From Melampsora larici-populina 98AG31 (Eukaryota; Basidiomycota; Pucciniomycetes; Pucciniales; Melampsoraceae), in contig NW_006768801.1 of assembly GCF_000204055.1 (NCBI RefSeq), positions 148,617 to 212,616 of the forward strand: a stretch of DNA of 64,000 nucleotides, given 5' to 3'. Shown here one piece after another: positions 1-14,021 of this stretch (the first letter of the stretch is position 1; each line of letters begins with the position of its first letter). Made by a program: the position numbers and the translations under genes. Below the pieces are notes generated by a model. That model made no database searches and was not told the DNA's origin. It was given only the letters and a program-made list of their open reading frames with translations.

Positions 1-15
1 GACTCCAAAGACTTA

Positions 16-2534
16 CTATCCGGGTTGCTCAACCTCAATATTGTCCAACATTTGAAAAATGCGCTTGCCGTTGTCCTTCAACTTCTTCTTTGCGTCTTCA
101 AGGTAGGTAGAACCTTCTAATTTGTTGACGATTTTGCTAAGGACGGCGGTATGACCCTTGATTTGTCTAAGATCATAATAAATGGTCACTTAGGGTTAGG
201 AGGTTAGTGAAGGACGTAGAGATGAATGAAACATACTCTTCTAAACGTTCGAAATGGATGTTGATGGGCCATCCATTGCTAATTCCAAAAGGAATTATTT
301 CCCTTTCGGCCTGATGTAGGTGGCAAAAGTCCGTGTATTGCATGAACTGTGAATTCAACAAATAAACATGATGGTTAATTTGTGATTACTCGAGTGTGTG
401 AAAGAATGGAAGCAAAAGTACTTACATCAAGTTTACCCTCCGCACGTTGCATTGCCAGAAGTTCGGACATCAAGGTGAGGAGTTTTGTGGATGGTTCCTC
501 TGGAAGTGGGTCATCACAAAAGGGACACTCGTCTTCAGATTGATCTTGATCTGATTCACATTGGTCAGATTGATCACTTTGGCTTGAATGATCGGATGCT
601 TCATTTGAAGCCGAATCTCTTTCATCTTCTTTGATGTCGGATAATGTAAGCGGAATGATATCGAAGTCTTGTGAATAGGAAGTTGCAGAAGTGCTAGCTA
701 CTGGCGGTTGTTCGTCAACAACTCCGGCTTTGGCTGATTGAGCCAGGCGACGAGGGCATGTGGTGATTTTGTGGCCATCGATGTTGCAGTAGCTGCACTT
801 GCAGGTCCGAGGTTTCTTGCTGGCCTCCTCCAATTCGATATTTGATTTCCATCGGCTCGTGTCGTTTTCAGGAGCAGTACGCTTTGAAGTGTTGGCACGA
901 GGGCGCCCGCGAGTGTCGGTTTTCACCTCGGCGTCCAAGATGGGCACCAGTGAGTAACGACTGGTTTGCAACAGAGTGATCTCGCTGAAAAGTTTACGCA
1001 GTGAATGTTCGGGCAGGTCAAGTAGCTGGTCAAATTTACGTCGTGCCACTGCAACGAGGCCGTGGTGGGTTGCTGGAGGGTCGTCCATTACGAGCTTCCA
1101 TTGGTGATGGATGACATCGGGCAATATGTGGTCCTGATTGTCTCGATGTCGAGCTAATTCATGGCTACACGGAAGTCCCCATGCGCCGGTGAAAGTGTGA
1201 GAGCATTGAGTTTGAAGTGAGTCAGGGAGCATTTCATATTGAGTCTTGAGTTTTTTGAGGGCAAAATGGGAGACTACTCCGTTGAGATCCTTGAAGAACT
1301 CCGGAAGGTCCTGAAGCGTCTTAGTCATTTCGATACCTACTAGAATTGAGATTTCATTCATTTGATGCTCTTCAAAACGTTTAAACGCGTTGAAGCATGT
1401 TAAAAAATCATTGTTACGGCCGTCTAGGAATTGTTTTGCACGGTAATGACTGCCTTCGGTCCGTGAGGTCGAAGAATTCCCAAAGTGAAGGGTCTTAGAT
1501 GTGAATAAAACGACAAATTTCTCGCTTCGATAGAGCCAAGTACTGTTCAAGTAAGCAAACACATCATGCGCTTTGGCCACCTTAACTACAGCTGCGAGAT
1601 TGGTGTCATAGTCGGTGTCCGTGGAGGATGAGACAAATTTGTTCCATAACTTCATAAAGTCAGACCACTCAGCGTCTGAGAACTTACTCTTGCAATTCTT
1701 GGCTACGTTGAGATTGATGTGCCAGATGCACAAGATGTGAACCGAGTCAGGAAAAATTGAACCAATGGCATTGATTAAGGCTGCTTTGGCATCCGTGGCG
1801 AAGGTTTGTGGCATTGGAGCAGCAAAAGACTCGTCCTTGTTCTGAAAGACGACTTCCTTCAGCTTTGATAGAGCCCACTCGTACTGATTTTGCTTTTTGC
1901 TGCTGAGAAAACACATTGCCACGGTAAAGGATCGATTGGTGTTAGTAGTGCCTACAATGTGTAGCAGAGGCAAATTGAAACGATTTGTCTTGTAAGTACA
2001 ATCGAGGCTGAGGACGGTATGGAATCGTCGAGCTAGGATGATTGCTGAAGGACTTGCAAAAAAAAGATTCAGGAGAGTACCGGTTGGCGAGGTAAGAGTT
2101 TGATGGGCCCATTGAGATGAAGCAATCAAATCGAATAGTCCCTGAATGGGCGTTCGACCATTAAGCCACGTGTCCCTGAGACGATATTGTGCGTTGTGTA
2201 TGTCACGGACTAAAGGCTGAGAGCCGTGTTCCACGTTGAGGAGACTACAAATCTGGCCTGCGCGAACACCGGCAGAAGACATGAAATCAATGGAATTCCT
2301 AACTTCGGGAGGGAATCGTCAGTAGATAGCCATGTTGTGAGGTTCGTTGAAGGCTGGGTGATTATGTTGGTGTTTGTCGGTGTGCTTCTTGTCTTTACTG
2401 ACCACCCATCTATCTACCCCGGTCCAATAGTTGAGCGAAATTTCAAACAAACAACCAGTCTTCTTTGAAGAAGTGGTCCTTCGCTGAGCAACTGACGACT
2501 GCCTGGCACCAAGTGAGCACCAAAGATACACTCA
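16..2534 (-). pseudogene. MULE (Mutator-like) transposase, decayed; main catalytic part
   Basis: Cut-and-paste DNA transposase of the Mutator superfamily. The long open exon starts at an ATG at 2282 and holds the DDE core (numbered from that Met): Asp94 in LDCTYKTN, Asp164 in FATDAKAAL, the family CxxH (Cys185, His188) and Glu276 in SRTEGSHY. A SWIM-like C...CxH follows, then a CX2CX4HX4C zinc knuckle near the C-terminus and an acidic tail. Two further exons fit in frame: 237-346 and 16-166, joined through introns 347-425 and 167-236 with GTAAGT and GTATGT donors, ending in TAG at 16-18. Upstream, in the same frame, 2319-2531 encodes a FAR1-like zinc cluster ending in KHQHNHP. It is cut off from the core by a TGA just before the ATG, and a second TGA lies at 2532-2534. 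Both stops are one C-to-T change from CGA (Arg). I infer a dead copy. Confidence 0.85.
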
Positions 2535-3634
2535 AACCGTCCGCTGGTGTTCGGTTTTGTGGCTCTTGATAGCCAGAGCAAAGCCTTGGTGGCGTGCGAC
2601 GGCATTTAAATACATCAGGCCGTTTTCAAGTTCGATAAAGGCCTTGCCCACTTTAGGTGATTCTAACAAACGAACGGGTGGAACTCCTACCACCAGTACA
2701 ATTAAAAACAAGTTTGATTTGTTGTTAGCAAAAGAGATTACGTGTCCAATCGGGCATGAAATACAAAGTTACCAATTGGCGGCCAATCTGTGTCGCGTTC
2801 GTTTTGAATAAGTTCAACAGCCTCGGCAATATTCTGACCGTCCGGCTCGACATTGGGTTCTTCAATGGCTGGAGCAGTAGCTTGAGTAAGAGTAAGAGGG
2901 CCAGGTAAACTCGAGTTAATAGCCATTGAGGTGTTGGTAGACATTGAAGGTGGAGGCATAGAAGCTGGAGTAGAAGAGGTGGGGGTATCAGGGGGACCGT
3001 TAATTCCATGATTGGTCGAATGATTCATGGGGGTGGTGAAGGGCCCACCGTTCATTGAATATTGATGGGGATGTTGGAAAGGACCAGGTGGTGGAGCCGT
3101 TAGTTGAGAAGGTGGTTGAGGAGGAAGAAAGTGGTTTTGAGAAGGTTGAGAATGAATGAAATTGTTTCCAGGTGGTTGTTGATACGGATTGAAAGGTTGT
3201 TGAAATGGTTGTTGATAAGGGTTGTGATGTTGTTGATACGGGTGGTGGGGTTGCTGATAATGGCTTGTAGTGTGTTGGTAAGGGTGATTAGGTTGTTGAT
3301 ACGAGTTTGGAGGTTGTTGATGTGGAATATTGTTTGTAGGTTGTTGATGTTGATAATGTGGAAACAGTGGATGACTTGGGTTTACAGGGTACGCGTGCTG
3401 AGGTCCGTGTGGGTTCGGAGTTTCGTGAGGGTTATGAGCACCTTGCGAAAACTGTGGATACAGGATACCGGGAGGTGGATACGCGTAAGGTGGGTTCTGG
3501 GGCTGTATGACTTGTGATTGAGCCGGGTTTGACAAGTGAGCAGGCAGTTGAATCAGCTGTGCGCCTTCAGATGTCAAGAGAGCATCGGAGCCTCCCCGAG
3601 GCAAGGTGGAAAGTGCGGAAAGTGCGGAAAATAC
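2535..3634 (-). pseudogene. N-terminal Pro/Gln/His/Tyr-rich region of the MULE protein
   Basis: An open frame on the minus strand upstream of the transposase core. It encodes a low-complexity segment dominated by repeats such as YQQPxHPYQQ and by Pro, Gln, His and Asn. It ends with a more ordered stretch, WPPIGNFVFHARLDT, that looks like the entry to the DNA-binding domain. The next segment (about 2540-2690, with AFIELENGLMYLNAVARHQG and AIKSHKTEHQRTV) is in another frame, so an intron or an indel separates them; I could not find a splice pair that restores the frame. The exon has no ATG near its 5' end, so the true start is further upstream or lost. It was probably part of the same transposon gene; the low-complexity part alone identifies nothing. 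Confidence 0.55.
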
Positions 3635-4720
3635 AGGTTAACATACAGGGTATAAGTAGTGAGCACATTTGTTTCAGCATCCCAAAGCAGAGGGGCCTTT
3701 TGGAGCTATGACCAATGCGGATCATTCCAACAAACGTTCCATCCAGCAAAAAAAGTCAACGTGAGCGACTCCTCAACAAACCGAATTACCAGTTGCTCTC
3801 TGATTGTATGGAAGCAAATTGAAATCAAAAAAGATGATTATGATCTGTAAGGATCTCAATTCGATCTTTACTGACTTGGTATTAGATCACTTCATAAGCA
3901 TCCACCTGGAATAATTGAGAAACAATGTTATTTTCGATATCATCTCGAAAGAAAGTGTTTGCGGAATTAACAAAGTCTCAAAGATAACAAACGATATCAT
4001 TCAAAACTTTGATCTTGATTCTTGATATTGTTTGAGACTTCGATTGACTTGAACGATCGATCAGAAAATGATAATACTATCGATGATTAACTGGTGGGGA
4101 GTTGGTAGGCCTTGTTTCTCCTCATCCCCTGCCTCTTTCAAAATTCAATCATTTGATTCGCCTTCGGCTTTCCAGATGATGTGCTATGAAATATGTGCAA
4201 AGGAAGCTATGTAGCATCCCAAATCGGACGGTGCTCTTTGAGAGCAGCCTGTATAGGTCTGTACAAATTCCGCACTTCCAATATCCGCGCGGAATTTTTC
4301 CGCGCTTCGCGCAGGCTCCAATTCTTTGGATGTCAACACTGTGAGCGAGGCGGGTGGGGTTGGAGTGGACATAGTGAATTAAGCTTCAGAGAGAGTATGG
4401 TGCTGATGTGTGTGTATAATGCAATGTGAGTAATTAATGGGGTTGTGGGAGTTGTGGGGTTGTGCAATTGTTAAAGGTTGAAGGGTGTTTGAACTGGATA
4501 CTACCTTTGCTAAAAAAGTTGACCGGGTCGACCGCTGATGAAAGAGAAGTGAGCTCGAATTTGGCCGCAGCCTGCTGTGCAGCTGCTGCGCAGGTCCCCA
4601 AAATCCAAATCCGATGCACCCAAAAAAACTTCAGGGTCCCAAAATCACAGCCTGCTGTAGGATTGGTTTCAACCCCCTGGGTCCCATTCCATTCATATAT
4701 TGATATTTTCTTAAATCAAC
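3635..4720. other. Intergenic, no gene seen
   Basis: AT-rich sequence around 3850-4100 is followed by a more GC-rich patch (4200-4360) that includes a small self-complementary run near 4285-4305 (TCCGCGCGGAATTTTTCCGCGC). Short open frames here have no domain, splice support or coding character. The terminal inverted repeat of the MULE may lie in this stretch, but its partner would be outside the window and I cannot define it. Confidence 0.5.
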
Positions 4721-5289
4721 ATGGTTTTACACCCCCACATGAACCCTCTCTTTCTGGATTTGACTCTGGATTTACCTGAGGTATGGTTATATTTCTCCAT
4801 GCTTTTGCTTCAACATTTGATTAATGCACTGTCTGATTTGTTTTTGATCACACTTTGATTCCACAGACATCACCAACAGCAGCTGAAAGAGGACCACTCC
4901 AACCTGAGGAGAATGAAGAGTTTGTTTTTTATTTTGATTGTGAATTCTTTGTACTAGACAAGGAGGAAAAGTCGGGTTTTGCACTTTATAAGGGCACACA
5001 CTGTGCGGTTCACTGGAGCTCAACTCAATTTGACTTGGAACAACTGAAGGCTGCATGTGCTGAAGCAGCAATCAACATTGCTACTGGAAAATCAATGACA
5101 CCGTTGATCAAGAAGTCGATTTTCAAGGACTCTGGAAAGTGGACAGCCTTTATTTCAAAAACTCAAAATTTTCCCAAAGGAACAAACAATACTCGCAAAT
5201 TGTTAACGGCCGAGAATGTTCAGACCTGGGTTGAAGAAAGTAAACTTAGTACGACGGACGGAGGAAACATAAGGTGGAAGGAGGGTTAG
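4721..5289 (+). CDS. Hypothetical protein, two exons, 160 aa
   Basis: I do not recognise this protein. Exon 1 (4721-4780) runs from ATG through MVLHPHMNPLFLDLTLDLPE to a GTATGG donor. Exon 2 (4867-5289) follows a TTCCACAG acceptor and runs to TAG. The two join in frame to 160 aa. The product is soluble and mixed in charge, with a moderately hydrophobic central block (FVFYFDCEFFVLDKEEKSG, then GTHCAVHWSS) and the C-terminal sequence TWVEESKLSTTDGGNIRW. There is no signal peptide or membrane segment. It lies between a dead transposon and ARG4 and could be a real lineage-specific gene or a fragment of a transposon-carried one. The coding-like amino-acid composition and clean splice sites favour a real exon pair. 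Confidence 0.45.
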
Positions 5290-5794
5290 TTGACCTTTAT
5301 GTATGTATTCTCCTATGTGCTTGGTAGCTTGTGTGGCTACCTCGTGGCCACATAGTCCGTGCATGGAAGGGCCGGTCCGGGCGCAGGAGCTCTCTGAAGC
5401 CCTTTCAAGAGTTGTGTAGCCCAACTCTGAGAAGTAGGGCACGAATGTGTAGAAATCAAGGCTGCGATATGTTTTTGAGCCCAAGCATGTAGCCCCTTGA
5501 TGTCCGGCTCAGGCCAAATTTGGCATAAGTCTCTCGGGTTTCATCGGGGAGGTCGAGTAATGCCCCAAAACAAACGGGCTACGGGAATTTCTCGACCGGG
5601 CTCAAAATAGTGGAATCCTAAGTTTTAAGATGACCTTTCGCGGCGACTGTTAGGTTAAGGCTGTATGCAGGGAAGACTCAAAAATTTTTTGAAGTGGGCG
5701 TGTGTATGTAATTGTACAACCCAATACCAAGGAAAGATACATACCATCGCCAACGATTTCGAAAGCCATTCAAGTCAAGCATTCAAGCAATAAA
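5290..5794. other. Intergenic / ARG4 upstream region
   Basis: About 500 bases before the ARG4 start codon. An open frame continues upstream of that ATG (from 5702), but I place the start at 5795 because the ARG4-like residues begin there after a short, poorly conserved leader. No convincing TATA box or operator was found. Confidence 0.45.
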
Positions 5795-7780
<1,986 letters not shown>

Positions 7781-8754
7781 TCTTTATGTCCTGTTTCCCG
7801 CTCTCATCAATCCTTGGTATCGCATAAAAATCCTTACAAGGTTACTAAATCGTATTCGCCCCTAATTTCCCCCGTGTTCACTAATTCAAATTTGACCAAT
7901 GGATGGCAATCAACCTTCTATGCTGCTTTGATATTGTCGTAGGTCGCTGAAAGCTATATTAGTTCTTGTCACAAGTACTGCTTTGCCATCAAGGCGTGTT
8001 GGACTGTCTCGGATCTTGTACTTAGTTGAATTACCTTGTCAAACACAGCGCATTTCACCCTCCTTGAAAAGAGATTGGAATGTGAATCATACCCAACCTT
8101 CTATAGAGCCTGAAAATTGACGTTCATCGTTTAATCACTATATTGATATAGCAGCTTATGGCAGATCAAGAGATTAATTAAGTATTTGATAAAGTGAAAC
8201 ATAGCACCATTTACAATCTTGAGCAAGGTATGTAGTGTACATTGATGACGAGTGTGAATGTCAAGAAAACGGCGCCTCGGCCCTACTAACTGATGGTATT
8301 TTACAAGAGCGTGAAAACAAGATTGAAGCCACTGAGGGATGTGATACAATTTTATGAGCTTTGGGTGTGATTAGGTACAAATTATTCCACAACATATATA
8401 CCAGAGTAAGATGAATGAGAACGAATCGCGAAAGAAACCATCTTGAGATGACGAAAAATTCAGAGAATGACGAATCAAAGAACGAAGAAAACACTCTTAG
8501 GACATGGTACTGCCGTCACGAAAGACGAATGAGCAACCTTCCGAATAAAGGAAATAATAGTGTGGAAACTTACCTAGAAACATCCGTTCAAAACACTGAA
8601 TATACAAATGTACACAACCAAGGCACCTCCTGGAATTGACCAATCATACACTTCAGGCTTTCTGCTTGTTCTTCAAACTGAATCTTGCCAACCATGAAGA
8701 CGTGCATACAAAACAATCTCGCTGGACGGACCTAGAACCTCTCTCGTATCGATT
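7781..8754. other. Convergent intergenic region
   Basis: The shared 3' region of ARG4 (plus) and the translocase gene (minus). It is AT-rich, and short open frames such as 8415-8639 are low-complexity with no domain or splice support. Nothing else is recognised. Confidence 0.5.
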
Positions 8755-11700
8755 TCATAAACTTTTCCTGCTTCTTCTTTTGCCAGCTGAAAAATGTTCT
8801 CGCTAAATGTGCTTGAGACTCATAACGTGAGCCCATCACTAAAGTACAAACACCCAACACGAGAGCATATAGATATCAGACATGCAACGACAAAGATGGA
8901 ACGGCACAAGCCGCCGCGTTTACAATACAGGGCGTACCTTGATTCAAGTCAACTCTTCGTTGTCTAACCTCATCGCACTGAGCTTGAAGACGTTGGATGA
9001 GTTCAGCATCCTCATTTGTCTCGATGGGCGAGTCGTCTCGGGCCGTGTCACCACCCTTGTCTTTGACTGCTGCTCCATTATCCTGTGCATTGAGCAACGT
9101 TTTGGTGTGCCTTGTAGCATATTTTGACTGGCGATTTATCGTCCTGATCTCACGAACGGCACTTGAATCATCGAGCTGATGACCTCAATCAATAAACAGA
9201 TATTCTCTCAAAAGGGGTCATGAACTCTCACCTGTACAGAGTTATTGTTGGGTTGAATATTCCGTTGGTTCACTTCGGTCGTATCCTACATGACGCGGAC
9301 AAATGCACACCAAAACATCAGCAAGAAGACTGGGAATCTCGGGGGGGGGGGAAACATACTCCATCTGATAAGCAGCTGGCTGCGCGACAGCTGCGTAGAA
9401 CCGCCTCGCTAGAGTCTGCAGGCAGAGCGACGTCTAGAAAATGGTGGAAGAGTAAATCAGCGCGTGACAAGATCGTATTAACCGACCATAGAAGACAGTC
9501 TGGTCACTTACCTTCTTGCGGTAAATTGAAGGGTTTGATGATGGCTTTCTGATCATCAACGTACTGCTCACAACCTGCTATCAGCAAGAAAGCTTCACTT
9601 GTTGGATGAGTGAGTTCACTTACATCCAATCCCGCGGCACCTTCTGTTGCGAGGTGGTTCAAGGCAAATAGTACCTATATTGATGAAAGCGACACATGTA
9701 AGAGAATCATCTATATCTATACACTGATGGAATGCACAAACCTCGCCCGCAGTGTCTCTTTTGCCAATGAAATATAGATATGATGTTTTTGAATATCAGT
9801 AACTGTTGTCAAGTCAAAATAGACGATCGTCCCTACCCATCAATGTCCTGGTCTCCAATCTTCCCTGGTTCAAGTCGGAATATGTTCTTGACACTAGTGA
9901 CCGTATTAGCAGTCAGTCCGACGACTTTTGGCACAGCCTTTTCCCAATCCATATCAAGACTGCTTACCCCCACATGTTCCCTTGGTCCTTCTTGTCACCT
10001 TGCACTCCTATGAATTTTCTGGCAGGTTGTCGCGCCGTGTTCGCTACTTCCGCAAGGTGAGTCTTGTAAACTTGTCTATGGTAGATAAGTTCTTCCGCTG
10101 TGCCAAGGGCGATCAACCGAAGACATTCGACGCTTCGTTTTTGACCAATCCGACAGACTCGGTCCATTGCTTGTGCATCACTACTGGGATTCCATGATGG
10201 CTATGAGAGAAATCAATCCGAATCAGTTGAGTGCGAACATGCTCTAAGGTAATGTATCAAAGGGACTGTACGTCGAATATCTAGGTGGTTCAACATTCAT
10301 TTTGTCAGTAACAACATGGTAACAACTTTACAACGACGTCAGAGACAACCTATTCACCACAACTTTGTTTGCCGCAGTCAGGTTGAGACCGACTACACGA
10401 CGTTCCCAGTTGAAAACATCAGAACTGAGTCGGGACACTTTGTATAGACAGCAGACTTACCGCCACCAGCCAATGTACTGGCAAGAAATATAAATTTGTC
10501 GGGATCGCGCTGAAACTCGTCGACTCTTGCCATGCGCTCGGCAGTCGGAACTTTTCCATCGAGACGAACAAATCTAACAAAAGATAAAGGTCAATAAACT
10601 TAAACGATCTGAGAGTAGAGTGAGACGGTCTATCTAACCCAGGAAAATCTTGCTCGAGCCAGTAGCTTAAAATGTCCATCATTTTGGTCCACTGTGAAAA
10701 GATCAAGACCTTTGCACCTTCCTTCTTCCATTGCTGGAGTAGCGGTTTAAGGACTAGCCATTTCCCACATAATTCAGTGTCAGCGTCAGCGGAATAGTGG
10801 TGCTTCCTATGAGTCCAGTCTCCTGGGAACAGCTTTTTGATGAACTCTCTGTCCTGGTCGTATTTTTCTGTGCGGTCTTCTTTGTCTGTAGCCAAGACGT
10901 AAATTTAGTTCGGAAGCAACATCAGTTAAGCTGATGTGGTAGATAAAAATCACAAGGAAAACATACTAGGATAGAGTAATGCTAGATGGTTCGCAATCTA
11001 CAATGTGGGTTCATCAGCAAATGGATTGAAGGTGAATTTGGGAGAGTGATTTACTTTCATGCAGACCGTCAGGTTTTGGAATATTCTCTTAGACCAGCCC
11101 TGATCACAACATTTACCGCGAGGCAAGGGTTGACTGGAAGACGATCCAGTTGAGTACAGTGAGTAGTGAGCGGGATATGTTGTGATCTGTTGGGGATAAA
11201 TGAAAAAAATCACCGTTTTGTATTCTTTCGACCGCAGGGACACGGTTCAGTGTGTTTCATCATATTGACCACATCGTCACTCGCCAAGAGGTTTTTGTAG
11301 GCAGTCCTAAATATCACACCGCGAGATCGAAGATGCCATATGAATCAGTTGATACAGCACGTATGTCTTAATCACCAGATTGAAAATTCGAAATGATCAG
11401 TTACCTCTGGGAAGCAGTCATAGGGCACAACACGATGCGATCACTCTTAGACGGTAACTAGACAAGAAGGCGTGAATAATAGTTTCGATTTGCAGGTATG
11501 TAAGGAGTTGGTTGCTAACCTCGTGTAAAATCTCCGCTTTTGTTCTACAATCAAGGAGATGTCAGCGGAGCAGATGTTGTGGAAGCAATACAATCTAGCT
11601 CACCTCCTTAATTGAAGATCGGGCCAACAATTGTTCACCAAAGCTAGGGCACGTGCCTGTATAAAAAGTTAAACGCAGGATAATCAGGTTTTGAGTTAGA

Positions 11701-14021
11701 AGATAAAATCGAGTCTTGACTTACTTTACCCAGTTTGATTTCAGACCGAGACGCATTGGCCTTTCGGGAATGGAGAATTGGGTCAGACACAAAGGCCTTC
11801 CACATATGGTAAGTGCCAAGGGCAAATGGCCTGGCCCAATCAAATAAGGTGTGAAGTTCGCTAGATGTCGTGTGGACCAGAAAATCGCTTTGAGCGTGTT
11901 GAAACTCTTCAAGGTTCGAAATTGTGTACTCACGCAAGATTGTTTTGCATAGCAGTACCCTGAGAGACACGCGCAGGATAAGAAATTATCAACCTTGAGC
12001 TGTTGTGACTGACGTAAATCCTCTTTGAACAAAGTAATCTGATCTTACAGTAAGGCCAAATCGAACATTTGTCTTGAACCTCTGACAGGCTCGGTAGGTT
12101 GCCGTCGTTGGATTTTTCAGTCTTTGCGCTTCATCAACCTGAAAACGACACATCCAGATTGGCATTACAGGATAGAGTTGATTTGAAATCTTTGCAAGAA
12201 CTCACTATCACAACACTAAAGTCAAGATCATATATCTCATCGATCATTCTGGTTGCACAATTGAAGCCGGAAATTACTTTTCCGATGTTTAATCGTGTTC
12301 AGAAACTCGTGGTTAGTAGGCTGCTTAGCTTGGTAGATCCAATGATCAAAACTCACAGATGTCGTAAGCGCCTGCTTTGAAGCGCCTGAGAGTATGAGCA
12401 ACATCTGTAGTGCTGCTGAGGATGCCAACCTGAAATCCACAACGCACAATCAATGTGATAAGCAGTCAAGCCACTCGAATGGAGAATTACCATATACCTC
12501 GAAGTAGCCCCACTGTTTGAAAGGAAGAGGTTAGTAAAGGGAATGTTTCGTGGAGACATGCAACTCAAGAGACAGCACCATGACGAACCGTTTCTAATTC
12601 TCTGGCCCAATTGTCAATCACACTGTTCGGACATATAACAAGGCACGTCGGACCCAATGCAGAAGGCCGATACGACTTCTTACTGGCGTTAACTTTCTGC
12701 CTCCGGCGACCTACATCTTGAACATTTCCTGTTTTAGCTACAAAAGATGCCAGAAATATTAGTGATCAACGTCAGATTTGGGCGTCTCTGCTTTGAAGAA
12801 GGAATCTGGCCTTACCCATAATTACCGCCAAGAACGATATAACTTGGATTGTCTTCCCAAGGCCTGCGGAGTAAATCAAAATCAGAGATTCCTTGATGTA
12901 TTGGTCGAAGTTGCACTCACCCATGTCATCGGCTAAGATTGCCCCATTTCTGGCCTGATAATGACTGAGCAAAAAGTTCACACCATCACGTTGATAAGAA
13001 CGCAGGAAGCGGTTGATGTTTGCTGTCAGGGTAAACCCGTCGGCAAAGTCAAGGGCGCCGATGGAGTCTTGCTCGGCATTTTCGATCGGGAAATTCGGTC
13101 TGGTGTCAATTTCAATCCTGGGATAGCTTAGGGCCTACGATACTCAAGGTTCGGAGGGGAGCGAACATCAGTGAAAGATGTGGAGGTCTCAATATCATGT
13201 ATGTTACGGTCTACCATCTTTTGGTGTCTGTCTCTTTTGGTCGGACGGGTATCATCCAGTTCCTGGGCGGCTGGACGTTTGCGGGGAGTGGGATCAGTCC
13301 GTGATGACAGCGAGTTGTCCTTGGACGACAGCGAGGTAGCCTGCTCGCCCAGATTGTGTGGGCCACTGTGAGCAGGCGCCTTGAGTCTGGAAGCCTTTTT
13401 GTTTATACGTTGAGGCAAATCGTTATCAGAGGCTTCCGGAGGCACAGTCCCATCCTTTGCGTCTACGATAGTGATTTTGATATCTGCGGGTGTGGAATCA
13501 TGTCAGGATTGCGCTCCAAATAGGCTGGGCGAGGTGATTTACCCAGCAATTTGATCAGGGGGTTATATTTGCGTTGCTGAGCGGCTTCCGCTGGGGTCAT
13601 ATGTTCGGGAGGTCGTCCTGCCCGGTTATAGTCCAAAGGTTCGCGGAGGCATTAGTATCATTGGTAAGGGTTCTACTTTCAAAAACAAAAGGAGCTATGA
13701 TAGGTAGGTCCGCGATTGACCTTCTTTAGGACGCCATTTTCGAGCTTTCAGTTCTGGCCTCTTCTCATCCTCGTCTTCGTCTGTCATAGGACGCTTAGAG
13801 GGTTGGAAAGGCTTTATTCTAGATTTTCCACGATTCGTCTCATAATACTGGCGCTCTTCTTCGATATGTCGAGCCATCTCGTTTGTGAAACTATCATCCG
13901 ATGGACATGAATCGCTATCTAGCGTGGCCTGAGGATTCTTCAAAACTCGGCGTTGAGGATTCGTGTCGCCGGGCTGAGAGGTAGATTTGGCCCGTCTCGA
14001 GGATGGCTCGCGGTCTTTCAT
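8755..14021 (-). CDS. SNF2-family DNA translocase, ERCC6L2-type
   Basis: ATP-driven double-strand DNA translocase of the Rad26/ERCC6 branch, nuclear; ERCC6L2 is known to act in end-joining and replication/transcription-linked repair. I infer about 20 introns and did not fix every junction. In transcript order: a charged disordered N-terminus (from about 14021), NRFLRSYQRDGVNFLLSHYQ, Walker A split by an intron (ADDMG at ~12925, LGKTIQVISF at ~12860), LVICPNSVIDNWARE, a DEAQ box (VDEAQRLKNP, ~12135-12110), LTGTAMQNNL, LFDWARPFALGTYH, a TEPCPC cysteine pair, LIFSQWTKMMDILSYWL, VRLDGKVPTAERM, STLAGGVGLNL, and AQAMDRVCRIGQKR (~10170). Family-diagnostic traits are ADDMGLGKT, the SDP-H insertion after DWARP, and VQGDKKDQGNMWG. 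The C-terminus runs through small exons to TGA at 8755. The ATG at 14021 is the first in frame; an upstream exon is possible. The frame appears intact. Confidence 0.8.

Noticed and set aside
3104..3517. 137-codon plus-strand frame rich in Arg, Leu, Val
   Set aside because: It is the antisense of the Pro/Gln/His-rich MULE N-terminal repeat; the composition follows from that repeat.
9341..9351. Run of 11 G bases in the ERCC6L2-type gene, suspected frameshift
   Set aside because: It falls inside an intron, just after a GTATGT donor in the coding sense, so it does not affect the reading frame.
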